Numbered from the stretch's first letter, positions 16,258 through 25,400 are shown. The stretch: DNA of 64,000 nt from an uncultured Alphaproteobacteria bacterium (GCA_910577205.1 CAJTMA010000003.1:1-64000), one strand, 5' to 3'. Notes: generated by a model from the letters alone, not told the origin. Made by a program: numbers and translations.

Positions 16258-16479
16258 TTATTTGCCGGTCAGCATAACCAGAGCGATAACCAGAGCATAC
16301 AGAGCGATAGCTTCAACAGCGGCAAAACCTGCCCAGCCGTAAATATCGACATCTTTTTTGACCTGCGGATTGCGTCCGACAGTCGAGATAATAGTAGTCC
16401 ACACCTGAGACACACCCCAAGCAGCGACCATCATTGACAAAGCGCACATACCGGCGCCGATATAAGCCATAGGTTCCAT
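16258..16479 (-). CDS. atpE: ATP synthase F0 subunit c, with unusual first helix
   Basis: The ring-forming proton carrier. 73 residues forming two helices with the polar loop GRNPQ (35-39) and the ion-binding carboxylate Glu56 in helix 2 (AAVEAIALYAL). No Na+-type Gln/Thr ligand set is evident, so proton specificity is assumed. Oddity: the glycine-rich packing motif of helix 1 is largely replaced; after YIGAG comes MCALSMMVAAWGVSQVW, with Met, Val, Trp and Ser where relatives have repeated Gly. A good GGAG site precedes the ATG. The gene is bracketed by two intercistronic hairpins. Confidence 0.92.
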   Translation of the reverse strand: MEPMAYIGAGMCALSMMVAAWGVSQVWTTIISTVGRNPQVKKDVDIYGWAGFAAVEAIALYALVIALVMLTGK

Positions 16480-16495
16480 TTCTTTCTCCTTTTAC

Positions 16496-16615
16496 GAGGT
16501 CATATAATGGTCATTTAGTACAGAATTTGCGGGCTCGTTAAATGCTCACGTACTTCTGTGTACGCTGCGCTTTAACGCCCCTGAATTCTTACTAACTGCC
16601 TCATTCTCTGACCTC
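16496..16615. repeat. Long intergenic hairpin element (family copy 2) between atpB and atpE
   Basis: Nested perfect arms: GAGGTCA / TGACCTC (16496-16502, 16609-16615), TAGTA / TACTA, AGAATT / AATTCT, CGTTAAA / TTTAACG (16536-16542, 16571-16577), and the apical CGTAC / GTACG (16549-16553, 16560-16564) with loop TTCTGT. Core flanks TGCTCA and CTGCGC are shared with other copies. It lies inside the F0 operon, whose genes run on minus. Confidence 0.85.
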
Positions 16616-16655
16616 TTAGTATTTTTATATTTTAGCAGTTATACATAATTATATT

Positions 16656-17378
16656 TTAGTGGCTGTGCAGAGCATCGCCTAAGTAGATACAGCTCAAGAC
16701 TGTATAGATGAATGCTTGCAACAAGGCGATGAAGATTTCAAACACGATGATGCAGGCATCAAAGGCGAGGGGTACAATTCCCAAAGCGCCCAGAGCCACA
16801 ACAAAACCGGCGATGATTTTCAGCATAATATGGCCAACTGTCATATTTGCCACCAAACGGACGGTTAAGCTGAAAGGTTTTGATAAAAAAGAAATCATTT
16901 CAATCGGCACAATCAGCGGGGCTAACGCAAAAGGGATGCCTTTGGGCAGGAATGTCCGCAGCCAGCCGAGTTTTTTCTTCTTTATGCCGATGCCGATGTT
17001 AAACAGCAAAGCGATGACTGACAAGCCGCCGACGGCCGCCAAATGTGATGTAAAGGTGAAAGCATAGGGAAACAGTCCGAGCACGTTACCAAATGCGACA
17101 AACAAGAAAATTGTAAAAATCAGGTAAAAGTATTTTAAGCCTTCCGGCCCGATGTTTTCTTTTATCAGGCTGGCAATAAAGCTGTATATGCTTTCGGGAA
17201 TGGATTGCGAAACGCTGGGGATAATACTGCGCCGGCGCAGGCAGAAAGCAAAAATCAGGGTTGATAAGACAACGGCCAAGACCATAAACAGAGAAGAGTT
17301 TGTGAACGAGATGTCGATGCCGCCGGCTTTAATAGGGATAATCGGTTTGACGACAAACTGTTCCATAGGGTTAGACAT
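16656..17378 (-). CDS. atpB: ATP synthase F0 subunit a
   Basis: The membrane stator half-channel subunit. 240 residues with about five to six hydrophobic segments. The essential arginine is Arg174 in 'SLTVRLVANM', followed by TVGH, and the C-terminal helix carries 'FEIFIALLQAFIYTVLSCIYL'. Start MSNPMEQF is 3 bp after the atpI stop, so the two are coupled. A 150-bp spacer holding a large hairpin separates it from atpE. Confidence 0.95.
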   Translation of the reverse strand: MSNPMEQFVVKPIIPIKAGGIDISFTNSSLFMVLAVVLSTLIFAFCLRRRSIIPSVSQSIPESIYSFIASLIKENIGPEGLKYFYLIFTIFLFVAFGNVLGLFPYAFTFTSHLAAVGGLSVIALLFNIGIGIKKKKLGWLRTFLPKGIPFALAPLIVPIEMISFLSKPFSLTVRLVANMTVGHIMLKIIAGFVVALGALGIVPLAFDACIIVFEIFIALLQAFIYTVLSCIYLGDALHSH

Positions 17379-17381
17379 ATT

Positions 17382-17684
17382 TTACTCCTGCTCTTTTTCC
17401 GTGCTTTTGACAAAGCGGTAAACGTTTAAGAAACCGGCGATACTGCCCAGAAACAGAAAAATAATCAACAGCAGGGGACGTGTGCCAAACCAGTTGTCAA
17501 GCAAGTAACCGATGCCGGCGCCGATAATTACCCCTGAAATTAATTCTGCCCCGATACGGAAGCCAACTTTGGCAGCATAGGCAAACCGGGATTCAGGTTT
17601 ATCTTGCTGCGCCTGTTTTTCCTTGGCTTTAAGCTGACGGATACGTTCATCCATCTGCCTGATATCGTCAGGAATCTTTTTCAT
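17382..17684 (-). CDS. atpI: AtpI/AtpZ-type F0F1 accessory protein
   Basis: A 100-residue protein. A charged N-terminal helix (QMDERIRQLKAKEKQ) is followed by two transmembrane helices (about 48-66 and 72-92) with 'GAGIGYLLDNWFGTRP' and 'FLFLGSIAGFLNVYR', the pattern of the AtpI/AtpZ family at the head of alphaproteobacterial F0 operons. It is proposed to help c-ring assembly or ion supply. The gene leads the operon. Confidence 0.85.
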   Translation of the reverse strand: MKKIPDDIRQMDERIRQLKAKEKQAQQDKPESRFAYAAKVGFRIGAELISGVIIGAGIGYLLDNWFGTRPLLLIIFLFLGSIAGFLNVYRFVKSTEKEQE

Positions 17685-17721
17685 TGGTTACTCACTATAA
17701 ACGTAATTTGTTACCGACTTA

Positions 17722-18477
17722 TTAATTTTGCGCAGTCTGCGGCAATTTTTTATCCAGCAGGTTTTTCAGCGGCGCATATCCCGGAACGCCGTGAATAACT
17801 TCGCGGCTATTCGGGCTGACAAGCAGGAATGACGGCGTGCCTTGAATCTTTAATTTGTCAATGGCTTGTTGGCGCACTTCAATAATATCCGTGGCTGTCG
17901 TGTCATTTTTCAGGCATTTAAGAGCTGTTTCCTTGCTGATGCCGTTATGGGCGGCATAGTCGGCGAGAATCTGGTCGCTGCGGTTAGAGAATCCCCATTC
18001 GCGCTGGTTTTTGAAAATGGTTTTGACATAATCATAGTAGTTTTCAGCCGGAATACAGCGAGAAATCATCGCGCCTTGCATTGATTTTTTATCAAGCGGG
18101 AAGTGCACAAAGATAACTTTAAGTTTGCCGGAGTTAATGTAGTCTTCTTCCAGCCGGGGCAAGGTGCTCAAGTGAAAATCTGAACAGTGTGTGCAGCCAA
18201 AGGATGAAAATTCGTATAATGTCAGCGGGGCAGAAGATTTGCCGAGAACCGGTCCTTTGGGGAGGGACAATGCAATTTGAGAATCCAGAGGAGAAGAAAT
18301 TTCTTCATCGGCATCGCCGTCAAACAAAGCCGCGTTGGCTTGGCGTACCAGGACAATTCGTCCGTCAGGCTGCATAACGAACCCTTTCCAGCTCAAATAC
18401 ATCCCTGCGGCGATAAAAAAGACAATGAATGCCGCAATGAAAGAACTTACTTTTTTGATGATATCTTCAAACTTCAT
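17722..18477 (-). CDS. DsbA-like thioredoxin-fold disulfide oxidoreductase, membrane-anchored
   Basis: 251 residues. One N-terminal transmembrane segment (about 10-28) anchors a periplasmic thioredoxin-4 type domain. Active site CTHC (Cys95, Cys98 in SFGCTHCSDF) and the cis-proline loop GTPSF are present; the alpha-helical insert contains two further Cys (SRCIP, LKCLK). It probably oxidises or isomerises disulfides of exported proteins, of which this window has several Cys-rich examples. It lies 2 bp after dciA, a frequent alphaproteobacterial pairing. Confidence 0.88.
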   Translation of the reverse strand: MKFEDIIKKVSSFIAAFIVFFIAAGMYLSWKGFVMQPDGRIVLVRQANAALFDGDADEEISSPLDSQIALSLPKGPVLGKSSAPLTLYEFSSFGCTHCSDFHLSTLPRLEEDYINSGKLKVIFVHFPLDKKSMQGAMISRCIPAENYYDYVKTIFKNQREWGFSNRSDQILADYAAHNGISKETALKCLKNDTTATDIIEVRQQAIDKLKIQGTPSFLLVSPNSREVIHGVPGYAPLKNLLDKKLPQTAQN

Positions 18478-18479
18478 GG

Positions 18480-19016
18480 TTATTTCTTCTCTTTCAAATT
18501 ATTATCAGTGAACACACTTTGCCCTAATTTTATTAAAATTTCTTTTAATTCCGGACGATTAATTTCTTCTGCCAGGTCTTTTATATAATTTTCTTCATCT
18601 GTGGTTACAAGTTTTTTCGGGCGGCGGCTGGTTTCTTTGGGAAGCATATCCTTTAAAGACAGTCCGGCATTTTGGGCAATGCGCAGGTTTGAAACGGCAT
18701 TATATCCGAAATAAGTGTTGATTTTTTGCAGGATAAATTTTTCGCGATGCTGAACTTCAAGCGCAAAAGCTCCCGAGGGAACGGCCAAGTGAAGCGTGCC
18801 TCCGGTTTTTTCCCCGCGTTTAAAATCTATCTTCTGCGGAAAAGTGTAGGCGGCAAGCTCCTCGCCGATGATGGCATTCCAATTGGTGAGGATATCTGTT
18901 TCGACAAAGCCTTTTTTGCCCAGCACATTGCGTGCCAGCGGCAGAATGCTTTTGGCCAGAGATTGGAATTCGCCTGAAGAGCGGCGGCGGGAATTGTCGT
19001 TGCTTTCGTTGTTCAT
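18480..19016 (-). CDS. dciA: DciA family (DUF721) replicative helicase loader
   Basis: 178 residues. The DUF721 core is visible as 'ILTNWNAIIGEELAAYTFPQKI' split over 42-65, then 'LHLAVPSGAFALEVQH' and 'INTYFGYNAVSNLRI' (strand-helix KH-like fold). DciA interacts with DnaB helicase at replication initiation in bacteria lacking DnaC. The C-terminal 60 residues are charged and variable. It is co-transcribed with the DsbA-like gene and divergent from fliO. Confidence 0.85.
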   Translation of the reverse strand: MNNESNDNSRRRSSGEFQSLAKSILPLARNVLGKKGFVETDILTNWNAIIGEELAAYTFPQKIDFKRGEKTGGTLHLAVPSGAFALEVQHREKFILQKINTYFGYNAVSNLRIAQNAGLSLKDMLPKETSRRPKKLVTTDEENYIKDLAEEINRPELKEILIKLGQSVFTDNNLKEKK

Positions 19017-19094
19017 GGATGCAAGCTAGCATATTGCCAATTAAAATACAATATGCTAGTTTCAGAGCAATGATTACCGGTTAAGGAAAACGCA

Positions 19095-19382
19095 ATGGAT
19101 TGGATTATGATATTAAAGGCCGTGCTGTCTTTAGCTTTTGTTTTGGGGCTGTTGTTGGTGGTGCTTTGGCTGTTGAAATATTGCGAATTGCGTGGTGCTA
19201 AGAACCGTTTTTTCAAAAAGCTTCAAACAACCCAGCGTTTGTCTGTCGAAGAAATCCGGCGGATTGATGCCAGAAATTCATTGGTTCTGGTTAAAAAAGA
19301 CAATACAGAGATGCTTCTGCTGCTGGGGGCTAATCAAAATCTGCTGTTAGAAACGGCAACAATGGATAAGGCTAAAAAATAA
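19095..19382 (+). CDS. fliO: Flagellar biosynthesis protein FliO
   Basis: 95 residues: one N-terminal transmembrane helix (about 6-27) and a small cytoplasmic domain with 'RLSVEEIRRIDARNSLVLVKK' spread over 45-68 and 'LLLLGANQNLLLE', as in FliO, the assembly chaperone of FliP. The stop codon abuts the fliP ATG directly, confirming the pair. AAGGA lies 8 nt before the start. Confidence 0.85.
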   Translation: MDWIMILKAVLSLAFVLGLLLVVLWLLKYCELRGAKNRFFKKLQTTQRLSVEEIRRIDARNSLVLVKKDNTEMLLLLGANQNLLLETATMDKAKK

Positions 19383-20126
19383 ATGTCTAAAAAACTGATG
19401 CGGATTGCCCTGTGGGTGTTGTTTATTAATGTTGTGCTTATCGGTGTGGCTGCGGCTCAGACTATCAGCCTGAATGTTCAGGATGAACCGACCGGGTCGG
19501 CAACGGCGCGAATCTTTAATATCATTCTGCTGATAACGGTGCTGTCTATTGCGCCGAGTATTTTGGTGATGATGACCTCGTTTACCCGGATTATCGTGGT
19601 TTTTTCGATTACGCGCAGCGCTTTGGCAACCAACTCGACTCCGCCGAATATGGTTTTGTTGTCGTTGGCTCTCTTCCTGACCATGTTTGTGATGGCTCCG
19701 ACTTTTGAAAAAGCTTGGGATGAAGGCATTAAGCCGATGTATGAAGAAAAGCTGGAAATAGCGGAAGGGCTGGAGAAAGCCGCTGCCCCGATTAAAGAAT
19801 TTATGGTACGCAATACCCGTGAGAAAGATTTGTTGCTCTTTACGGATTTGGCGCATGAAACACCGGCGGAAACTGTTGCCGAAACACCGTTGAAAGTAGC
19901 CATCCCAGCCTTTATGATAAGCGAGTTGCGGCGTGCCTTTGAAATCGGGTTTTTAATCTTTATTCCTTTTTTGATTATCGATATGGTTATTGCTTCGGTT
20001 CTGATGTCTATGGGTATGATGATGCTGCCGCCAACGGTTCTGGCTCTTCCGTTTAAGGTCATCTTCTTTGTATTGGTTGACGGATGGTATATGTTGGCGG
20101 GGTCGCTGGTTCAATCCTTTAAGTGA
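19383..20126 (+). CDS. fliP: Flagellar type III export gate protein FliP
   Basis: 247 residues: a cleavable-looking signal (ALWVLFINVVLIGVAAAQ) and four transmembrane segments. Diagnostic motifs include 'MMTSFTRIIVVFSITRSALAT', split over about 60-80, 'PPNMVLLSLALFLT', 'IPAFMISELRRAFEIGF' and 'MGMMMLPP'. FliP forms the export-gate core with FliQ and FliR. fliQ does not follow; a terminator does, so the rest of the flagellar genes must lie elsewhere. Confidence 0.95.
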   Translation: MSKKLMRIALWVLFINVVLIGVAAAQTISLNVQDEPTGSATARIFNIILLITVLSIAPSILVMMTSFTRIIVVFSITRSALATNSTPPNMVLLSLALFLTMFVMAPTFEKAWDEGIKPMYEEKLEIAEGLEKAAAPIKEFMVRNTREKDLLLFTDLAHETPAETVAETPLKVAIPAFMISELRRAFEIGFLIFIPFLIIDMVIASVLMSMGMMMLPPTVLALPFKVIFFVLVDGWYMLAGSLVQSFK

Positions 20127-20170
20127 TGAGCTTATCCGGAGGTGTGTTTTTCTTTTTTTATTTTAATCAC

Positions 20171-20200
20171 AAAAAAGACCTCTTTTCGAGGTCTTTTTTA
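20171..20200. terminator. Bidirectional intrinsic terminator
   Basis: The stem AAAAAAGACCTC / GAGGTCTTTTTT around a short T-rich loop. It ends fliOP and the convergent outer-membrane protein gene. Confidence 0.88.
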
Positions 20201-20218
20201 TTTTCCTGAGGGAATGGT

Positions 20219-20848
20219 TTAGAAGACGTAGCGCATACCGCCGTAGACTTCGTGATTGTGAATAGCACCGTCTGCCAGTTCGCCCATATCATAGTAACGG
20301 TAACCGACATCAATGTTGAAACGGGTTGTTACCTGGGCGGATAAGCCGCCGCCGACAGACCAGGTGAAGTTATCTTCTTCATATTTTACAGTCGGCAAGC
20401 CGGTATTCTTAAAGGTATATTCCAAGCTGGTCATACCTAAGCCGGCAGAAAGATACGGTGTGAACATTGTGTATGGCGAAATATCCCAATAAACGTTAGC
20501 CATATATGATTCAGAAGAGAATTCGGCAGAACGCTGGGTGACATATGCTTTACGGATGCCTTGTGTAACTTTGATGCTGGAGTCTTCAGCATCTTTACGC
20601 CAAACATATTCAGCTTCAACGCGGAAGTATCCCCAGCGGTAACCGATAGCGCCGCTGAGCATTGTAGAATTGTCATCTACGTCTAATTTTTTGTCGGTTG
20701 CGACGTTCTCGTCTTTATCGCCGAGGCTGTGGTTGGCAACACCGCCACGCACTGCCAGATAAGGGCCGTCACAAGAGGCTGCGGCATTATTTGCAAGAGT
20801 GAATGAAATTGCAAATATTGAAGCGGCCAATAAAAGTTTGTTGCTCAT
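20219..20848 (-). CDS. Small outer-membrane beta-barrel protein
   Basis: 209 residues with a signal peptide (KLLLAASIFAISFTLANNAAA|S). The mature chain alternates hydrophobic/aromatic strands (YLAVRGGVANH, GAIGYRWGYFRVEAEYVW, PYLSAGLGMTSLEYTF, FNIDVGYRYYDMG) and ends in aromatic Phe (GGMRYVF), the usual BAM recognition end. It fits the 8-stranded OMP_b-brl / Omp25-like group common in alphaproteobacteria. Exact role unknown. Confidence 0.85.
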   Translation of the reverse strand: MSNKLLLAASIFAISFTLANNAAASCDGPYLAVRGGVANHSLGDKDENVATDKKLDVDDNSTMLSGAIGYRWGYFRVEAEYVWRKDAEDSSIKVTQGIRKAYVTQRSAEFSSESYMANVYWDISPYTMFTPYLSAGLGMTSLEYTFKNTGLPTVKYEEDNFTWSVGGGLSAQVTTRFNIDVGYRYYDMGELADGAIHNHEVYGGMRYVF

Positions 20849-20989
20849 GTTTTAACTCCAAAATGTAGATAAAAAGCTCAAATTTTGTCTAAATATACAC
20901 TAATTTTTTCTAAATAGCAAGCCTTAATTTGCAAAAATATTTATTTTTTATACATCCAAAGGTATTAATGTCTGATTAAAATTTGAAAA

Positions 20990-21285
20990 AAGCCTCATTT
21001 TTAGGTTTATCGGTGAAACAGATGCCGTTATTTTTCGCTTGCAATCAGGTGTTGCTTTCGTTAAATTGGAATCAGCTTTCAGATGAGGCAAGTCTGGCAA
21101 AGTCCAGAACCCGAAGCTGATTAACTGTGAGAGCAGGCGGGATGTAGCACTCCTAGCACTAGTAACAAACCCTCGTTTGGGGGAGCCTCTGATATAAGGC
21201 GGCTTCCGCACGAATAAGAGGACTGTACTAGTGCAGTTGCTAACTCCCTCACACCTTTTAGGTTTGAGGGTTTTGTTTTATTCGG
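20990..21285 (+). ncRNA. Candidate structured non-coding RNA with terminator
   Basis: No credible coding frame. Pairings: GCCTCAT / ATGAGGC (20992, 21081), AATCAGCTT / AAGCTGATT (about 21070-21123) with GTCTGG / CCAGAC-like pairing inside, GTGAG / CTCAC (21127, 21247), TAGCACTAGTA / TACTAGTGCA-TGCTA (21154, 21226), CCTCT / AGAGG (21186, 21217). It ends in a terminator-like hairpin CCCTCAcACC / GGTtTGAGGG followed by TTTTGTTTTATT (about 21246-21281). Architecture resembles the region at 37112-37260. It is not a tRNA, tmRNA, SRP RNA or RNase P RNA by motifs I can recognise. Confidence 0.45.
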
Positions 21286-21449
21286 TATTGTAAAACAAGT
21301 AAAAAGCAAGTGCCAAATGCGAAAGCGAATTGGTCTTGGCAAGTTGGTTTTCGCATGGTATAAACGAATAAAAGTCGAAATTCAAGGATCGAAAACCCTT
21401 TGTTTTGATGTTATATTCCAACACAAACATCTGACCATATAGTGAGAGT

Positions 21450-21566
21450 ATGGGAGGAGTGTGCCTAATACCCGGAAAGTGCCGGCTGCTCGTCAGCCGG
21501 TGCAATCTGGGAGTAAATAAGCACATCTGTTCTGTGTTGGAAACAGGTTTTCGGCTCCTCCCGCCT
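21450..21566 (+). ncRNA. Candidate rod-like structured RNA (6S-like architecture)
   Basis: Closing stem GGGAGGAG / CTCCTCCC (21452-21459, 21555-21562), inner stem TGTGC / GCACA (21460-21464, 21521-21525), apical hairpin GCCGGCTG-ctcgt-CAGCCGGT (21481-21501), and a small side hairpin CTGTT / AACAG (21527-21546) on the 3' strand. A rod with an internal bubble and a 3' side hairpin is like bacterial 6S RNA, but I cannot confirm this. A TATAGT (21438-21443) at the right distance could be its -10 box. It lies directly upstream of the HTH gene at 21588, so it could instead be a regulatory leader. Confidence 0.4.
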
Positions 21567-21587
21567 TTATGATAAGGATATGGTTAT

Positions 21588-21842
21588 ATGTATTTAGAAT
21601 CCGGTCATTATTGTATTGACAGTTCGGCAGCAGCTACCAGATTACATTGGTTGCGGTCCGCCGCTGATGACAATATAGAAATCTGCGCGCAAAAACTTGG
21701 CGTTTCCGTTGACATTATTGATAAATTAGAACGCGGCAAATTTGACGATGAGCAAATCAGCTGGTCTTTGCTGGTGGCTTATGCCGGTTTGTATGGGCAA
21801 AAGCCGGTTTTGGAGGTGAGGTGTGTGAATGGGCGCTGTTAG
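21588..21842 (+). CDS. Small HTH (XRE-like) protein
   Basis: 84 residues. After 'ATRLHWLRSAADDN' comes a helix-turn-helix-like stretch 'EICAQKLGVSVDIIDKLERGKFD' (about 29-51), the 'LE.GK' ending being typical of Cro/CI folds. The start is weakly supported by AAGGATATGG. It overlaps the next gene by 14 bp, so the two are translationally coupled. Upstream DNA is packed with inverted repeats. Target unknown. Confidence 0.55.
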   Translation: MYLESGHYCIDSSAAATRLHWLRSAADDNIEICAQKLGVSVDIIDKLERGKFDDEQISWSLLVAYAGLYGQKPVLEVRCVNGRC

Positions 21843-22137
21843 ATATGTATATAAGCGGCACAAAACTTGTGTTTTTGCAATGTTTGCTTTGGCGAATACA
21901 CTGCATAATTATCGGCAGGAAAAGGATATTACGCTGCATGATGCCAGCGAGATGAGTGGTTTGACGATGTTGGAAATAGATATGCTGGAAACGATGCAGG
22001 GTGATATTGATTTTCGCAAGGTCGCAGCTTTGCTGGATGTTTACGGAATTGTTTTGGAGATTAATGTCAGAGATTTTCCCTATTTACCACAGAAATATTA
22101 TGAAAAATATTTCAGAGCTTCGCCCTTTGAAGGGTAA
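21829..22137 (+). CDS. Second small HTH-like protein
   Basis: 102 residues. 'LANTLHNYRQEKDITLHDASEMSGLTMLEIDMLE' (over about 21-55) has the length and pattern of an XRE-type HTH, followed by a helix pair (DFRKVAALLDVYGIVLEI). The ATG at 21829 is chosen because GGAGGTGAGG lies 7-16 nt upstream, even though this overlaps the previous gene. Both genes share the '...LL..Y.........LEV/LEI' end of the HTH module, suggesting duplication and divergence. Confidence 0.55.
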   Translation: MGAVRYVYKRHKTCVFAMFALANTLHNYRQEKDITLHDASEMSGLTMLEIDMLETMQGDIDFRKVAALLDVYGIVLEINVRDFPYLPQKYYEKYFRASPFEG

Positions 22138-22278
22138 AATGCCGATATTCCCGGGGTGCTAAAACAGATACAAGCCTAATAGTTTATTTGCGCTTGCCGG
22201 GGTGGGGCGGTGTTGGAATAACACCGTGGCGTTCTGCCTCGGGTAAATTGTGGTTCTCTGCAAAGAATGTCATAAAGA

Positions 22279-22310
22279 AAGCGGCGGGGCATATGCTCCC
22301 GCCGCTTTTA
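22279..22310. terminator. GC-rich intrinsic terminator
   Basis: The stem AAGCGGCGGG / CCCGCCGCTT is followed by TTT. With the next hairpin it ends the HTH-gene transcript. The 22138-22410 gap holds no gene that I can support. Confidence 0.75.
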
Positions 22311-22318
22311 AGATTTCA

Positions 22319-22357
22319 GAGAGTGCAGTGTCCTACCAACGGCACTCTCCTTTTGTT
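22319..22357. terminator. Second stem-loop in tandem
   Basis: GAGAGTGC / GCACTCTC with a 15-nt loop, followed by CTTTTG. Probably a backup terminator. Confidence 0.55.
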
Positions 22358-22410
22358 CATTGTGATAAAATATTTTATTGCCGGCCGGTGAGGGCGGGCA
22401 GGGTTCAACT

Positions 22411-25400
22411 TTATTTACTTACGATTGTCGTCAGCAGAACACCTTCTTTTGAATAAATTCTAAGAACTTGTCCTGATACATTGCCGTGGCCGCCGCGTTC
22501 CGGAGTTACTTCAGCAGTGTTGTCACCGGTGAAGTTCTTGATTCCGGCAAGCAGAGCGCGTTGCAATGACATATCGACAATCTTCTCGTTGCCGTTTACC
22601 TTTTCGCCGGCATACTTCCATCCTGTACCATCGCGATCGCAAGTAGAGGGGAAGAAGCCGCCGTCGTCAAATTTCACGGCACTGCGGATACGGGCATCAT
22701 TGTAGCAAACATCCCATCCGAAGAAGGGTGTTTTATCGCCCCAATTGTTATCGATGACCATCCATTTACCATTTTCGAAGTCAATAATCCAGCAGTCACG
22801 GAATGATCCGTTATCGCCGACATTGGGATCGAAAACGAGCGTATGTCCGGTCACTCCCTTAACGCGTCCCCATGCTTCGGGAACATTCGGAGTTGATAAC
22901 TTTTCAACCAGCACATTAGTTTTGCAGGGAGCAGTGAAATCCTTAGAATCAACAGTGTATCCCAAAACGCCGGTGTGAGAATAAACATCATAAGTGATGC
23001 CGCCCACAACCTTAGTCTGGTTGGTGTTGGTTAAGTCATCGCTGCTGTGCGCAACATTGCCGAGTTCTACTTTGTCAAAATCAAATTTGATATCAACGCC
23101 GTCTTCAACTTCATAGTAGCTGGCCTTTTCGGCAACAGCGGTATAAGTGTCGTTAAAGATGGTGTAGTCCTCGGTATAAACGGTGCTGGTCGAAGTGATG
23201 GTGATAAACTCGCCATCCTTGCGGGTGGTTGAGTTTGCCATGCCCGGTGTGAGGCTCTTGAAAGGTGCAGATGCGTCAGCCGCAATCTGATCCTTAATTG
23301 CCTGAGCATTGACAACATATGTCAAATCAACGCTTTTACGAACATCTTTACGGCTGTTATCGGAATAAATTTTGGTATATTCCTGCCAAGCTGTCCAAGT
23401 GTTGCCTGACTTATAGTCAATGCCGTGGTTGCCGTATTCAACGTCCTTCAGTGTCGCAACGTCGGGTACTGCTGTCTTACGCAGTTCAGCTTCACCTGTC
23501 AGAGTAACTTTTACGCCGTTGTAGCTTGCTTCAATGGTTGAATTAGAGCTGTAACGGTTGAAGCCATCCTGGTCGGAAAGTTGTTCTGTTTTGATGTTCT
23601 TGTTCACGAAAGTCCAGTCGCTGTGAAGCATGGTTTCTTCGTGTCCGAGTTCATCAGTATAAACAGCTTCTTCGCTGTCAAAACCAAAAGCATAAGCAAC
23701 TTTGTTCGAACGGGTGGTATAGCTGTTGCTATAGCCCTTAATCGTAAAGCCATTATTCTGTCTGGTTTTGCCATTAGCGGTCTTCGTTCCGGTTGTCGGG
23801 GTGCCCTCAGTAACGTTGAAGTCGTTTACATCCTTAACCTGTTTTGCAGGTGCAGATGCCTTGCGGCCGAGATTGACACCAATTACCTTAGCTGTGCCCT
23901 TGCTTCCGTCTGCATAAACGGGAGTTTGGGTTATGTAAGTGTAAGTGCTGTCGCCGACTTCCTTCATGCCTTTATCGGTGTAAAGGTAGTAAGAAATATC
24001 GGTTGTGCCGCCGCCACCGTTGTTTGACTTCTTGAAGATGACTTTGCCGACGTAGTTTGCTGCGTCAACAAAACGTCCGCTGATCGTGGAAGTGAACAGC
24101 TTACGCTGATAGTCGCCTTCATCTGTCAATTCGGTGAATTCGCCGCTGATTTCGCTGAATTCCCAGTCAAGTGCCGTGAAGTCAACTTCCTGACCGAATT
24201 CGTCGGTGTAGATGACTTCCTGTGAATGGCCTACGAATATCTGGTTTGACTTCGAAGTTTTGGTGACAGCCTCCTGAGTGTAGTTCGTAATGGTGTACGA
24301 GCCGTCAGTGGTTGTTTCGCCTTTAACTTTTTTACCGAAAGTCGGAGCCAGTTTGTTGATGTCAAAGCTGTTGACAATAACTTCTTGATCTTCGGGGCTT
24401 ACCACATAGAATGTGATGTTGTGTCCTACCTGACCAATCTGTTTCTTGCTGCCATTGTCATAAATCGCAAACTTGTTGCGGAAAACGAAAATGGTTTGAG
24501 CATCAACTTTGTTATATTCTTTTGGACCGTATTCATAGCGGATAGCGCTGGGGTCAGAGGGTTCGTTCGCGTTGAGCGTCGCGCGGAGCAGCTGCTTTGG
24601 CTTAATCGGGGTCATAACATCGGCCAGATTGAACTGATAGTGAATGGTATCAGTGAAAATCTGGTTTTTGTCATCGCCTTCATTTTTGTCGCTCTTGGTG
24701 AATTTTACCCAGTTCAGCGTCCAAGCGGGAACTTTTACTTCGTCAGACAAACCGTCTTCGTCGGTGTAAGTCACGTTTTCAGGAACATATGCCTGAAGGG
24801 CGTTGTTAAAGCCGACGTACTCGTATGTATTGGAGTATTGGGTAGCCTGCCAAGTAAATGTACCAACTTTGGTGGCTTCGCGTTCAACAAAGCGTTTGAT
24901 TGCTTCGTTGCTCTGGCGCGCGTAGTCGCGGTTTTTAACCGCGATGGGCTCTTCAACGGTTACGCGATAGTTCGGGTCAAAGGTCAGATTAAAGATGGTG
25001 TCTTTGGTGCCGTCATTATATCTGTTTTCCTTATCGAACTCGATAACTATTTTGTCGCCGTCGATTTTCGGACGCTCGTTGATAACATCAATACCGGATT
25101 TTTTCTGTCCGTCTTTCAGCTTAATCAATTCAGCTTCGCCGATATAATCGTCGCTGCGCTGGTTGAAAACAGCATTAATAGTTGATGTTAACAATTTGCG
25201 TTCTTTGCCATCCTTCTCATCCAAATCAGAGAGTTCTGTGCCATAATCTGCAAAGTCCCAAGTGCGGAATTCAAACGGATGTTCAATGCCGAGAGAGTCA
25301 ACGCAGGTTGCTTCTTCGGTTTTGCCGTCAAAAATGAATTGAGCCTTGTTGGTCTTTGTCGTGAATTTCTGGCTGTACTTCTGAACGAAGATGTTCTCGC

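Noticed and set aside
20990..21285. tmRNA, RNase P RNA or SRP RNA in the structured region
   Set aside because: None of the conserved motifs of these RNAs could be found by eye; kept as an unclassified candidate.
22188..22391. A 67-codon plus-strand frame between the HTH genes and the giant lipoprotein
   Set aside because: It runs through two terminator hairpins and has no start signal.
24385..25185. A 266-codon plus-strand frame inside the giant lipoprotein gene
   Set aside because: It is antisense to a clear lipoprotein gene with a repeated modular sequence; its own composition follows codon mirroring.
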